Shown here piece by piece: positions 7,276-15,759 of a stretch of DNA of 64,000 nt (position 1 is its first letter; the number at the start of each line of letters is the position of its first letter). Made by a program: the position numbers and the translations under genes. The notes beneath the pieces were generated by a model. It worked only from the letters and a program-made list of their open reading frames with translations. It was not told the origin of the DNA and ran no database searches. Origin of the DNA: Streptosporangium carneum (GTDB lineage Bacteria > Actinomycetota > Actinomycetes > Streptosporangiales > Streptosporangiaceae); assembly GCF_027922005.1 (NCBI RefSeq), contig NZ_BSEV01000003.1:395990-459989 (forward strand). Reading direction: 5' to 3'.

Positions 7276-8070
7276 TCAGGGAAGCGGGCCTGTGACGCTC
7301 TCGATCCAGGTGCGGTGGGCGGCCACGTCGGTGTAGACGCCCTTGCCGTCCTGGCAGAAGAGGTCGTTCATCCGGCTGAACGCGCCGAGCAGCCGCCAGG
7401 TGTTGATCCCCGGCACCAGCAGCGGCCCGCCGGAGTCACCACGGCAGGGGCCCGCCTGGGTGGCCGGGTTGCCGGTGCAGACCTCGATGGCCGGATCGAT
7501 CGGGGTACTGGCGGAGTCGCAGTCGGTCGCCGGCCGGAGCGTGGAGTTGAGCTGCTGGAGCACGTCGGGCGGGCTGCAGAACGCCCCGGGGGACGTGCAT
7601 CCCCAGCCGATGAGTCTGGTCGTGGTCCCGTCGGCGGGCCGGGTGCCGATCCGGATCGGTGCGTTGAACACCGGCTGGTCGAGCTCGATCAGTGCCAGAT
7701 CGTGCGCCTCCGGGGTGCCTCCCGGGTACAGGACGATCTGCTCGACCCCTCGCTCCTGTCCGCCGCTCTGCCAGCGCAGGGAGCCGATCCGCAGCTTGAG
7801 CTCTTCGGGGGTGTGGTTGACGACGCAGTGCAACGCGGTGACGACCCACGACGACGAGATGAGGCTGCCGCCGCAGAAGTGCGTCTCCGCGTCCTGGATC
7901 GAGACCATGAACGAATAGGCCCGCGTCGCCTCCACCCCTCCGATGATGGCGGGGGATACGGTGCCGTCGCCGTTCGACTGGCCGGGATCGGCCTGCGCCG
8001 AGGGGGCGCCGGTCAGGGCGAGGGCGAGCGCCACGCCCAAGACGGCCATGATCGACTGTAACCTGCGCAT
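7276..8070 (-). CDS. Secreted trypsin-like serine protease (S1 family)
   Basis: 264 residues with a signal peptide ending near PSAQA. The propeptide-mature junction resembles IIGGVEATRAYSFMVSIQ. The catalytic triad is visible: His in VVTALHCVV (the usual TAAHC box), Asp in HDLALIEL, Ser in CRGDSGGPLL. Paired cysteines match those of bacterial trypsins. Extracellular endopeptidase. ATG 8070 is preceded by AAAGGAGTGACAGC. Single gene. Confidence 0.92.
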   Translation of the reverse strand: MRRLQSIMAVLGVALALALTGAPSAQADPGQSNGDGTVSPAIIGGVEATRAYSFMVSIQDAETHFCGGSLISSSWVVTALHCVVNHTPEELKLRIGSLRWQSGGQERGVEQIVLYPGGTPEAHDLALIELDQPVFNAPIRIGTRPADGTTTRLIGWGCTSPGAFCSPPDVLQQLNSTLRPATDCDSASTPIDPAIEVCTGNPATQAGPCRGDSGGPLLVPGINTWRLLGAFSRMNDLFCQDGKGVYTDVAAHRTWIESVTGPLP

Positions 8071-8513
8071 GCTGTCACTCCTTTCGTGCCGAGCAGTGGC
8101 GGGAACGGACCGACGAGTGCGCGGCGCGCACCGATCGATCCGCGCCCGGAGATCTTCACAACGAAGATCATTCGTTGCCCATTCTTCAGGCGCTCATGAG
8201 ACGAATGATCATCCGGCCGGTGGCGTCCGGGCCAACAACACGTGAACCGATCACCTCTCCCGTCGCCGCGGCCGAGCCGCCGATCACCCGCCTCCAGCCG
8301 ATCCGGTCCAGGTCATGGGCGGTGTCGGGCACGCCGGCCTGCCGCGGTCCCGCTCTCGGTCCTCAGCGGCGACGGTCTCGCTCCGGCAGTGCCGGGATCG
8401 GTCCCTCCCGCGATCCGAAGACTCGGAAGCCGCGGGCCCGGCGTGTCGAGGTGCCGGGCCCGATCACCGTGGGTAGGCACCGATGATCAGTCGTTTTCGG
8501 GGGTCGTTCTTCC
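8071..8513. other. Intergenic region with a 10-bp inverted repeat, no gene
   Basis: GATCATTCGT at 8166-8175 pairs with ACGAATGATC at 8201-8210 across 25 bases. A smaller TCTTC/GAAGA pair overlaps its left side. The region lies between the divergent starts of the protease (8070) and the M20 peptidase (8514), so it probably holds both promoters. Confidence 0.5.
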
Positions 8514-9791
8514 ATGGGCAACGAGGTCTCGCTGATCTGCTCGGACCTGATCAGGTTCGACACCACCAACCCGGGCTCCGGGGAGCGGCACGCGGCCGAG
8601 CACGTGGCCGGGCTGCTGGCCGAGGCGGGCGTCGAGCCTGTGGTCTTCGAGTCGGCGAGGCACCGCACCAGCGTGGTCGCCAGGATCCCCGGCGACTCGC
8701 CCGAGGCCCTGCTGATCCACGGCCATCTCGACGTCGTCCCGGCCGAACCGGCCGACTGGCGGGTCCACCCGTTCTCCGGGGAGATCGCCGACGGCTGTGT
8801 CTGGGGCAGGGGCGCGGTCGACATGAAGGGCACGCTGTCCATGACGCTCGCCCTGGTCCGCGACTGGGCCAGGCGCGGCGTGCGGCCGAGGCGGGACCTC
8901 GTGCTGGCCTTCCTCGCCGACGAGGAGGCCAGCGGCGAGTACGGCGCGCACTACGCGGTGCGGCGGCACCGGGAGCTGTTCGACGGCTGCACCGAGGCGA
9001 TCGGCGAGTCCGGCGGCTACAGCGTCGAGGTCCGCGGCACGCGGATCTACCCGGTCGCGGTCGGCGAGCGCGGCACCGCGTGGATGAGGCTCACCGCCCG
9101 GGGCGTCGCGGGCCACGGCTCCCGCCCGCCGGTGGACAACGCGGTCGCCGAGCTCTGCCACGCGCTGTCCAGGCTCGCCTCCCACCGCTGGCCGGTACGG
9201 CTGACGCCCGGCGTCGCGGCCCTGATCACGAGCCTGGAGGAGATCCTGGGCGAGAGCATCGACCGCGACCGCCTGGAGCAGGAGGCCGAGCGGCTCGGCA
9301 GGGCGGGCACGCTGTTCGCGGCGCAGATCCGCAACTCAGCCAACCCGACGATGCTGGAGGCCGGATACAAGGTCAACGTCGTCCCCGGCACCGCGACCGC
9401 CCACGTGGACGGCCGTTTCCTGCCCGGCCACCGGGAGGAGTTCCTGGAGACGGTCGACCGCCTGCTGGGTCCGAAGGTGACCCGGGAGTTCGTCAACCTC
9501 GAGGACGCCCCCTGGGCCCCGCTGGACTCGCCCTTCTTCGAACGGCTCCGCGCGGCGATCGTCGCCGAGGACCCGGCCGCGCGGCCGGTGCCGTACGTGA
9601 TGTCGGGCGGCACCGACGCCAAGGCCTTCGCCGCCCTCGGCATCAGGGGGTACGGTTTCGCCCCCCTGATGCTCACCCCGGACCTGGACTACTTCGGCAT
9701 GTTCCACGGCGTCGACGAGCGCGTCCCCGTGGAGGGCCTGGAGTTCGGCGTGCGTGTGCTCGACCGGCTGCTGACCTCGCCGGGGGCCTGA
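8514..9791 (+). CDS. M20-family metallopeptidase / deacylase (ArgE-DapE-like)
   Basis: 425 residues. A di-zinc M20 enzyme with metal ligands in IHGHLDVVPA (His and catalytic Asp), WGRGAVDMKG (bridging Asp), LADEEASGEYGA (catalytic Glu pair) and a C-terminal MFHGVDERVPVE His. A dimerisation domain lies between about residues 180 and 300. Members hydrolyse N-acyl amino acids or dipeptides in the cytosol; the exact substrate cannot be read here. No adjacent biosynthetic gene guides the choice. Confidence 0.88.
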   Translation: MGNEVSLICSDLIRFDTTNPGSGERHAAEHVAGLLAEAGVEPVVFESARHRTSVVARIPGDSPEALLIHGHLDVVPAEPADWRVHPFSGEIADGCVWGRGAVDMKGTLSMTLALVRDWARRGVRPRRDLVLAFLADEEASGEYGAHYAVRRHRELFDGCTEAIGESGGYSVEVRGTRIYPVAVGERGTAWMRLTARGVAGHGSRPPVDNAVAELCHALSRLASHRWPVRLTPGVAALITSLEEILGESIDRDRLEQEAERLGRAGTLFAAQIRNSANPTMLEAGYKVNVVPGTATAHVDGRFLPGHREEFLETVDRLLGPKVTREFVNLEDAPWAPLDSPFFERLRAAIVAEDPAARPVPYVMSGGTDAKAFAALGIRGYGFAPLMLTPDLDYFGMFHGVDERVPVEGLEFGVRVLDRLLTSPGA

Positions 9792-9819
9792 CCGCGGTCT
9801 CCGCGGCGCGTCGCGCGGT

Positions 9820-10257
9820 TCACCTGACGGTGGCCAGCCTGCCCCTGGACAGCAGAGCGGGCTCCAGGACGAGCTCGAACCAGACCCTGTTCGTCCCCGC
9901 CTCCCGTTCGAAGCCCCAGCGGTGCGCCAGCGCCTCGAGCAGCGGCAGGCCGCGGCCCCCTGTCGCGTCGACGGAGGTGTGACAGACGCAGGGGGCCTCG
10001 ACCGAGCCCTCGTCCCGGACGCTGACCCGCACCACGCCCGCCGAGCCGGAGACGGTCACGCTGAACGTTCCGCCGTCCCCCGAGCGGGAGTGGATCACCG
10101 CGTTGGTCGCGATCTCGCTGGTCAGCAGCACGCAGTCGTCGTGGAGTGGGTGGTCCCTGCCCAGAGCCGTCGAGATCAGCCGCCTGGCTCTCGCCACCTG
10201 GTCGGGGGAACCCGCCAGATGGAGAACCCGTTCGCCGCCGTCGTACTCCGAGTCCAT
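9820..10257 (-). CDS. ATP-binding anti-sigma-type kinase domain protein (HATPase_c_2)
   Basis: 145 residues from ATG 10257, which has GGAGGGG directly upstream; the GTG at 10281 is less well placed. GHKL boxes: LLTSEIATNAVIHSRSG, VRVSVRDEGS, GGRGLPLLEALAHRWGF. A paralogue of the 1584-2045 protein. Probably an anti-sigma regulator; no partner is adjacent. Confidence 0.8.
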   Translation of the reverse strand: MDSEYDGGERVLHLAGSPDQVARARRLISTALGRDHPLHDDCVLLTSEIATNAVIHSRSGDGGTFSVTVSGSAGVVRVSVRDEGSVEAPCVCHTSVDATGGRGLPLLEALAHRWGFEREAGTNRVWFELVLEPALLSRGRLATVR

Positions 10258-10421
10258 GGGCCCCTCCGATGTTGTTCGCACCCTTGGAAGGACGCGGGGC
10301 TCGGGGAGGTAGATGTCTCGAAAAAGTAGGAATGGGATGGCTTACCAGACAGATAGGTGGGGCTTGCCAGAACGGCTTTCAGCTGCGTGTCCGCATCAAC
10401 CATCCCGGCTCGCCCCACTCG

Positions 10422-11234
10422 TCACAGACGATGCCAGCGTGCCTGGAAAAAACAGTAGACCGCGAACAGCAGCAGGCCGATGGCGACGACGCCGAGGAGC
10501 CACGGTCCGATCGGGGTGTCGGCCAGCGCGCGCAGCGTCGAGTCGACTCCCTTGGCCTTGTCGGGGTCGTAGGTGATCGCGGCCTGGATGACGAAGACTC
10601 CGGCGGCGGCCGCGATCACGCCGCGGGCGAGGTATCCGGCCATACCGAGCTTCTCGGCGAGCTGCCGCGCCTTCGGCGGCATCTCGCCGGTGCGCAGGTC
10701 CTCCAGGAACCTCTTCTTCCATCCCTTGTGGATCCAGTAGGCGCCCAGGGCGACCAGTCCCAGGCCGAGCAGGCCGACCAGGATCTGGCCACCGGGCAGG
10801 TCCATCACCTTGGCGGTGAGATCCTTGGAGCTCTCGTCGGTCGAGCTGCCCGCGTCGCCGCGCAGCAGCAGGCTCAGCAGCGTCGCCACGACCAGCGCGT
10901 AGGCGGCCGTGTGCGCCCCCGCCTCGACGCGCTTCTTGACCTCGCCGCGGCCGATGATCGCCTCCGACAGCTGCCAGAGGGTGAGGGCGATGAAACCGAC
11001 GACCATCAACCAGAGCAGCACGGTGCCGAACGGCTGCTCGGCCACCATCTCGACCGCACCGGTCTTGTCGGCCTCCTTGCCCCCGCTCCCGCCGTCGAAG
11101 GCGATCTGCAGGGCCAGGAATCCGATGAGCCCGTAGAGGACACCACGGCACGCGAGTCCGAGACGGGCGAGTCTGTCCAGCGTCTGACTGTTCGCCGCTC
11201 TTCGCGCGGCGCCTTCCACCTGAGCGGTTCTCAT
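10422..11234 (-). CDS. DUF1206 integral membrane protein
   Basis: 270 residues with three DUF1206 repeats, each two membrane helices: ACRGVLYGLIGFLALQIAF, VLLWLMVVGFIALTLWQL, GAHTAAYALVVATLLSLLL, ILVGLLGLGLVALGAYWI, LARGVIAAAAGVFVIQAA, WLLGVVAIGLLLFAVYCFF. Conserved in actinomycetes; no biochemical role known. The phosphatase gene upstream at 11272-12204 runs in the same direction 37 bases away, so they may be co-transcribed. Confidence 0.88.
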   Translation of the reverse strand: MRTAQVEGAARRAANSQTLDRLARLGLACRGVLYGLIGFLALQIAFDGGSGGKEADKTGAVEMVAEQPFGTVLLWLMVVGFIALTLWQLSEAIIGRGEVKKRVEAGAHTAAYALVVATLLSLLLRGDAGSSTDESSKDLTAKVMDLPGGQILVGLLGLGLVALGAYWIHKGWKKRFLEDLRTGEMPPKARQLAEKLGMAGYLARGVIAAAAGVFVIQAAITYDPDKAKGVDSTLRALADTPIGPWLLGVVAIGLLLFAVYCFFQARWHRL

Positions 11235-11271
11235 GTCAACCCGCTCTTACCTATTAAAGAGGAGGTAAACG

Positions 11272-12204
11272 TCACCTCTCCGGCATCGCGTCGAGCCTGC
11301 GCAGGATGACGCCCTCCCGCAGCGCCCACGGGCACACTTCCAGCTCCCCCACCCCGAACAGGTCCATCGTGGCGTCCGCGACGATCGCCCCCGCGGGCAG
11401 CTGCGGCGCGCGCCCGTCGGAGACCCCGGGCAGCCCGGCCCGCTCACGCGCGTCCATCCTGGCCAGCCGGTCGGTCCACTCGACCAGGTCGGTGTGCCTG
11501 AGCACCCGGCGGACCCCGTTCCCCTCGCTCGACGGCGCCGCCCCCGCGATCCTCGCCAGCTGCCTGAACGTCTTGGACGTGGCGACCGCGTGGTCGGCCT
11601 GGCCGTACCTCGCCACGTCGCCGACCACCCGGGCGATCTCGGCGCGCACGTGCCTGCGCAGCGCCCGCACCTCCTCGACCGGGGGCGGGTCGGCGGTGAA
11701 ACAGTCGCGGGTGAGCCTGCCCGCCCCGAGCGGCAGCGAGACGGCCACGTCCGGCTGCTCGTCGATGCCCGAGGCGATCTCCAGGGACCCGCCGCCGATG
11801 TCGAGCACCAGCAGCCGTCCCGAGGACCATCCGAACCAGCGCCGCACGGCCAGGAACGTCAGCCTCGCCTCGTCCTGCCCGGAGAGCACCTGGACGTCCA
11901 CGTCGGTCGCGGAGTTGATCCCGGCGAGCACCTCCTCGCCGTTGACCGCCTCCCTGACCGCCGAGGTCGCGAACGCCATGAGGTCCTCGACGCCCTTGTC
12001 CTCCGCCAGCCGCAGCGCCTCCTCCACGAGCTCGCGCAGCCGCGCCGCCCCATGTTCGGAGAGGCGCTCGCCGTCCTCCATGTGCTCGGCGAGCCTCAGC
12101 TCCACCTTGTGGGAGTACGCGGGCAGCGGCCGAGCGCCCCGGTGCGCGTCCATCACCAGCAGATGAACCGTATTGGAACCAATGTCTAGAACGCCCAGTC
12201 GCAT
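11272..12204 (-). CDS. Ppx/GppA-family phosphatase
   Basis: 310 residues, close to the length of the short actinomycete Ppx proteins. The ASKHA-fold phosphate motifs are present: [14 protein letters not shown] at the N-terminus, [23 protein letters not shown], and [13 protein letters not shown]. Members degrade polyphosphate or (p)ppGpp; which one is not decidable here. Cytosolic. Confidence 0.9.
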   Translation of the reverse strand: MRLGVLDIGSNTVHLLVMDAHRGARPLPAYSHKVELRLAEHMEDGERLSEHGAARLRELVEEALRLAEDKGVEDLMAFATSAVREAVNGEEVLAGINSATDVDVQVLSGQDEARLTFLAVRRWFGWSSGRLLVLDIGGGSLEIASGIDEQPDVAVSLPLGAGRLTRDCFTADPPPVEEVRALRRHVRAEIARVVGDVARYGQADHAVATSKTFRQLARIAGAAPSSEGNGVRRVLRHTDLVEWTDRLARMDARERAGLPGVSDGRAPQLPAGAIVADATMDLFGVGELEVCPWALREGVILRRLDAMPER

Positions 12205-12432
12205 GGGTCGAAGTTACTACTGATCCACAACCCCGGGCCCCGTCGTCTCGAGGCTCGAGAGAACGCTCCCCTTCGCGGACTCTCCCCGCGGCGGGCACCG
12301 GCCGGCACGGGGTTCGGCATGAAGTTCGGCATGGAAAGGACAAGTCCGCCCGCCTGACCTGCACCGGAGGGATAACCTCTGCGCCGCCACCCGCGCTGGG
12401 CGGTGGCCACGACAGGCGAGGAGACGGATCTC

Positions 12433-13395
12433 ATGACCGCCATGCGCGCGATCAGCCAGGATGCCTTCGGCGGCCCCGAGGTGCTGCACCCCGTCCGCGT
12501 GCCGAGACCCGAGCCGCTGCCGACCGAGGTGCTGGTGCGGGTCGTCTCCGCGGGAGTGAACCCCGTCGACGCCAAGACCAGGGCGGGCGCGGGCATGGCG
12601 GGGGTCCTCGGCGAGCCGCCCTTCGTCCTCGGCTGGGACGTCTCCGGGGTGGTCGAGGAGCTCGGGTTCGGCGTGCACACCCTCGACGTCGGCGACGAGG
12701 TGTACGGCATGCCGTGGTTCCCCCGCCAGGCGGGGGCCTACGCCGAGTACGTCACCGCCCCCTCCCGGCAGTTCGCCAGCAAACCCCGTTCCCTGGACCA
12801 CGACGAGGCGGCCGCCGTACCGCTGGCCGTGCTGACCGCCTGGCAGGTCCTGGTCGACACCGCGGGCGTCAGGCCGAGGCAGCGCGTGCTCGTCCACGCG
12901 GCCTCGGGCGGGGTCGGCCACTTCGCCGTCCAGATCGCCAAGCATCTGGGGGCGTACGTCATCGGCACCGCGCGCGAGGCCAAGCACGACTGGCTGCGCG
13001 AGCTGGGAGCCGACGAGGTCGTCGACTACACGGCCGTGCGCTTCGAGGACGTGGTGGGCGACGTCGACCTGGTCGTCGACCTGGTGGGAGACGGGCACGA
13101 CGCCACGAGCACCCGCTCCCTGGACGTCCTGCGTCCCGGCGGCCTGCTGGTCGCCGTGCCCTCGGGGGTCTCCCCCGACCTGGTCGGACGGGCCGCCGAG
13201 CGCGGCCTGCGCGCGACCGGGTTCCTGGTCGAGCCCGACGGCGCGGCGCTGACGCGCGTCGGCGAGCTGATCGACGGCGGTCACCTCACCGTGGAGGTCG
13301 AGGAGGTGTTCCCTCTGGAGCGGGCGGCCGAGGCGCACGAACGGCTCGGCGAAGGCCGTACCAGAGGGAAGCTGGTCCTGCGCGTCGCCTCCTGA
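12433..13395 (+). CDS. NADP-dependent quinone-oxidoreductase-like MDR enzyme
   Basis: 320 residues from ATG 12433 (GAGGAG-type site upstream; a GTG at 12403 is also open). Medium-chain dehydrogenase without structural zinc: N-terminal GroES-like half (VVSAGVNPVDAKTR, VLGWDVSGVV), Rossmann motif VLVHAASGGVGHFAVQIAK, and VVDLVGDG. Likely reduces quinones or enals with NADPH. Convergent with a TetR gene across a shared hairpin; no operon partner. Confidence 0.88.
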   Translation: MTAMRAISQDAFGGPEVLHPVRVPRPEPLPTEVLVRVVSAGVNPVDAKTRAGAGMAGVLGEPPFVLGWDVSGVVEELGFGVHTLDVGDEVYGMPWFPRQAGAYAEYVTAPSRQFASKPRSLDHDEAAAVPLAVLTAWQVLVDTAGVRPRQRVLVHAASGGVGHFAVQIAKHLGAYVIGTAREAKHDWLRELGADEVVDYTAVRFEDVVGDVDLVVDLVGDGHDATSTRSLDVLRPGGLLVAVPSGVSPDLVGRAAERGLRATGFLVEPDGAALTRVGELIDGGHLTVEVEEVFPLERAAEAHERLGEGRTRGKLVLRVAS

Positions 13396-13431
13396 TCCGT
13401 CCGGTCCGCCGACGCCTCCTGAAGCAGCAGG

Positions 13432-13466
13432 CCGTGTCCCGGCGGGACGCCCCTGCCGGGACACGG
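13432..13466. terminator. Bidirectional hairpin terminator
   Basis: A 12-bp perfect stem (CCGTGTCCCGGC / GCCGGGACACGG) with an 11-base loop, between the convergent oxidoreductase and TetR genes. Confidence 0.75.
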
Positions 13467-13488
13467 CGGACGCCCTGCGGATGCCCGC

Positions 13489-14214
13489 CTACTCGGACGA
13501 CGTCGCCCGTCCGCCGACGCTCCCGATGCCGGTGTGCAGGACGTCGAGTGCTCGGCCGAGCCTGTCGGTCAGGTCGGCGGTGATCTGCTCCGGCGACCGG
13601 CCCGCGCCCCGCAGCCGTGTCGCCTCCTCGATCATGGCGGTGACGGTGGTCAGGATGAAGGCGGCGATCGCCCGCGCCGCGACGGGCCCCAGATGCACGG
13701 GCACCCGGTCGGCCAGGATCGCCGCCAGGTCCTCCTGGTAACGAGCGCCGCGCAGCCGCAACGCGTCCTGCAGCGTGGGACTGTTCTGGATGACGGCGAA
13801 GACGCCGACGAGCCGCTCGTCGACCGCGGCCCGCGGGTCCTCGTGGTCCGGCGTCTCCGGCAGCTCCGGCAGGTCGGTGAACAGGCGCGGCAGCTCCTCC
13901 TTGAGGAACTCCGGCAGCGGGGTGCTCAGCGGAAGTTGGTCGATCATGTCGATCACATCGGCCTCGACCGGGCGGTGCCAGGCGAGGAGGAGGTCCTCCT
14001 TGGCCGGGAAGTGGTTGACGACGGTCTGTTTCGCGACGTCCGCGGCTTCGGCGATCTCGGCGATGGTCACGGCGTCGTAGCCCCGCTCGACGAACAGGGT
14101 CAGTGCGGTGTTGGCGATCCGCTCCCTGGTCTGACGTCGCCGCCGTTCGTGCCGGGATCGCGTGATCTCCTCTTGCGGCTGCGACGGCTTGGCGTCGTCT
14201 GTATCGGTACTCAT
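13489..14214 (-). CDS. TetR-family transcriptional regulator
   Basis: 241 residues. The HTH at about residues 27-75 reads ANTALTLFVERGYDAVTIAE, then AADVAKQTVVNHFPAKEDL. The C-terminal ligand-binding half is divergent. An inverted repeat lies 28 bases upstream of the start, fitting autoregulation. Target and ligand unknown; no divergent gene lies nearby. Confidence 0.88.
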   Translation of the reverse strand: MSTDTDDAKPSQPQEEITRSRHERRRRQTRERIANTALTLFVERGYDAVTIAEIAEAADVAKQTVVNHFPAKEDLLLAWHRPVEADVIDMIDQLPLSTPLPEFLKEELPRLFTDLPELPETPDHEDPRAAVDERLVGVFAVIQNSPTLQDALRLRGARYQEDLAAILADRVPVHLGPVAARAIAAFILTTVTAMIEEATRLRGAGRSPEQITADLTDRLGRALDVLHTGIGSVGGRATSSE

Positions 14215-14241
14215 AAAGGTATCGTGCCATAATTAGACTCA

Positions 14242-14255
14242 TACCAATAGTGGTA
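14242..14255. promoter_or_regulatory. Putative TetR operator
   Basis: TACCA-ATAG-TGGTA inverted repeat in an AT-rich stretch just upstream of the TetR start at 14214. Likely autoregulatory site. Confidence 0.5.
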
Positions 14256-14647
14256 CCAGACTAACTGTGTAGGCCGCGTGGACCGCCGGCAGCCCCGACG
14301 ATCTTTCGGGGTCCGGGACGACACCGTGAGACCGGCCTCGTTACGACCGCCCGCCAGGCCGGGAGCGCCGACACCGGCCGATGCGGGAGTTCAGGGCGAC
14401 CGTGAGCGACCGGTCACCCGGGGAGGTGGCCGGTCGTCATGGCCCGCGCGCCGCGACCTCCCGGGAGAAGGCTTCGTGACCGCGCCTCCGAATGGACCAC
14501 GCCGGTTTCCTCGACGCGGAGACAGCGCGAGTGAATGAATTCGTCAGTCATTCCGAGGCTGCGATGAAGCTGGCCTGAAGCCCCGGCGAAGGCGATGGAC
14601 AATATCTTTTCAGTTGTCGAAGAAACCGATCGATCTGGAGACACACG
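14256..14647. other. Intergenic region without a recognisable gene
   Basis: Spans from the TetR promoter to the secreted-protein start. Base composition is ordinary and open frames here are short with poor codon use. Probably the promoter of the gene at 14648. Confidence 0.4.
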
Positions 14648-14968
14648 ATGCGCTCAGCATTTTCCGTCCGTCGCCTGGGCGCGGGCCTCGGCGTCGCGGC
14701 CGGCCTGCTCCTCACCACCCTCTCCCCTGTCGCGGCACATGCCGCAGCGCCTTCCTCGGTCTCGGCGTCAGAGGAGGTCACGCCGCTGGGCACATGGGCT
14801 CGTGAGGGAATATTCCATGACTACTACCTGTCGAACGGGACCCTGGTGACCGCCGAATACCAGTGCAGAAGCAACGGCGAGTCAGGCCTGAACAAGGGGT
14901 CATGGAGCAATTACCACTGCGACAAGCTGACTGAGACGGCGCGCGCGCTCTGGGTTTGGCGCGTTTAG
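14648..14968 (+). CDS. Small secreted protein of unknown function
   Basis: 106 residues. ATG 14648 follows CTGGAG by seven bases. Signal peptide with a VRRLGAGLGVAAGLLLTTL core and AHAA cleavage site; mature part about 70 residues with two cysteines (EYQCRSN, NYHCDK), possibly one disulfide, and an aromatic C-terminal ALWVWRV. No family recognised. A 17-bp-period tandem repeat overlaps its stop, and a hairpin follows at 15064-15109. Confidence 0.65.
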   Translation: MRSAFSVRRLGAGLGVAAGLLLTTLSPVAAHAAAPSSVSASEEVTPLGTWAREGIFHDYYLSNGTLVTAEYQCRSNGESGLNKGSWSNYHCDKLTETARALWVWRV

Positions 14969-14999
14969 TCGGTCACGTCAGCCAGTCGGTCACGTCAGC
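14967..14999 (+). repeat. 17-bp-period tandem repeat
   Basis: AGTCGGTCACGTCAGC occurs twice, one base apart, starting at the stop codon of the 14648 gene. Confidence 0.75.
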
Positions 15000-15063
15000 G
15001 AAGTGGCGAACAAGCCGACTTTCGCGTGGTTCTTTCATCGTTCTTTCTTCACGGGTCAAACGA

Positions 15064-15109
15064 CGTATCGCCCGGGACCGCCCGCACCCGGGCCGTCCCG
15101 GGCGATACG
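15064..15109 (+). terminator. Hairpin terminator before the nuo-like operon
   Basis: A 15-bp perfect stem (CGTATCGCCCGGGAC / GTCCCGGGCGATACG) with a 16-base loop, about 95 bases after the secreted-protein stop. The remaining 300 bases up to nuoA hold no gene I can support. Confidence 0.7.
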
Positions 15110-15411
15110 CGTGTCGGGGTGGAGCAGCCGGACAGGCGCCCTCCTACCCCTCAGGCCGCGGATCGCGAGGCGGAGCGAGGTCGTGCGTCTACGAACCCGA
15201 GGGGACGGGACCACCGGGGTACGGTCCTGAGCGGCTTCGCGAAGACGACGCGCCAATATTTACTATCTCTCATAGGAGAAATGGCCATTTCCAGTGACAG
15301 GTCAATTGCCTGTCGCAAGATCTCCGACATGGGAGAACACGAATCCTGATCGCGGTTGACGGGCACCCCACTGGGAACTACGGATCTTAGTAAATTCGTT
15401 GGGAGAGATCC

Positions 15412-15759
15412 ATGGAACCCTGGGCCGCCGTGCTCGGCCTGCTGGGCGTGCTCGCGGCAGGGGTGCTCGCCGTCTATGCGGCCTCGTTCCTTCTCGCGCC
15501 GTCGGACACCCTGGAGGCGGGGCCGTTCCTGTCCGGCGCCCGGCCGAGGGAGCACGCCCTGTCCCGCTTCCATGTGCGCTGGTACACCGTCACGCTGCTG
15601 TTTCTGGCCTTCGACATGGAGATGGTCTTCATGTACCCGTGGGCGCTGGTCGTCGCCGAGGTCGGCGTCAGCGCGGTGGTGGAGATGTTCGCCTTCCTCG
15701 GGCTGCTCATGGTGGGGGTCGTCCACGCCTGGCGTGAGGGGGCACTGCGATGGGCCTGA
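15412..15759 (+). CDS. nuoA: NADH-quinone oxidoreductase subunit A-like (second, partial nuo cluster)
   Basis: 115 residues, three membrane helices, with the NuoA hallmark FHVRWYTVTLLFLAFDMEMV-F in the second helix and LVVAEVGVSAVVEMFAFLG in the third. TTGGGAGAG precedes the ATG. The last 10 bases overlap the next gene. First gene of an eight-gene operon (15412-24344) encoding only membrane-arm-type subunits. Confidence 0.9.
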   Translation: MEPWAAVLGLLGVLAAGVLAVYAASFLLAPSDTLEAGPFLSGARPREHALSRFHVRWYTVTLLFLAFDMEMVFMYPWALVVAEVGVSAVVEMFAFLGLLMVGVVHAWREGALRWA

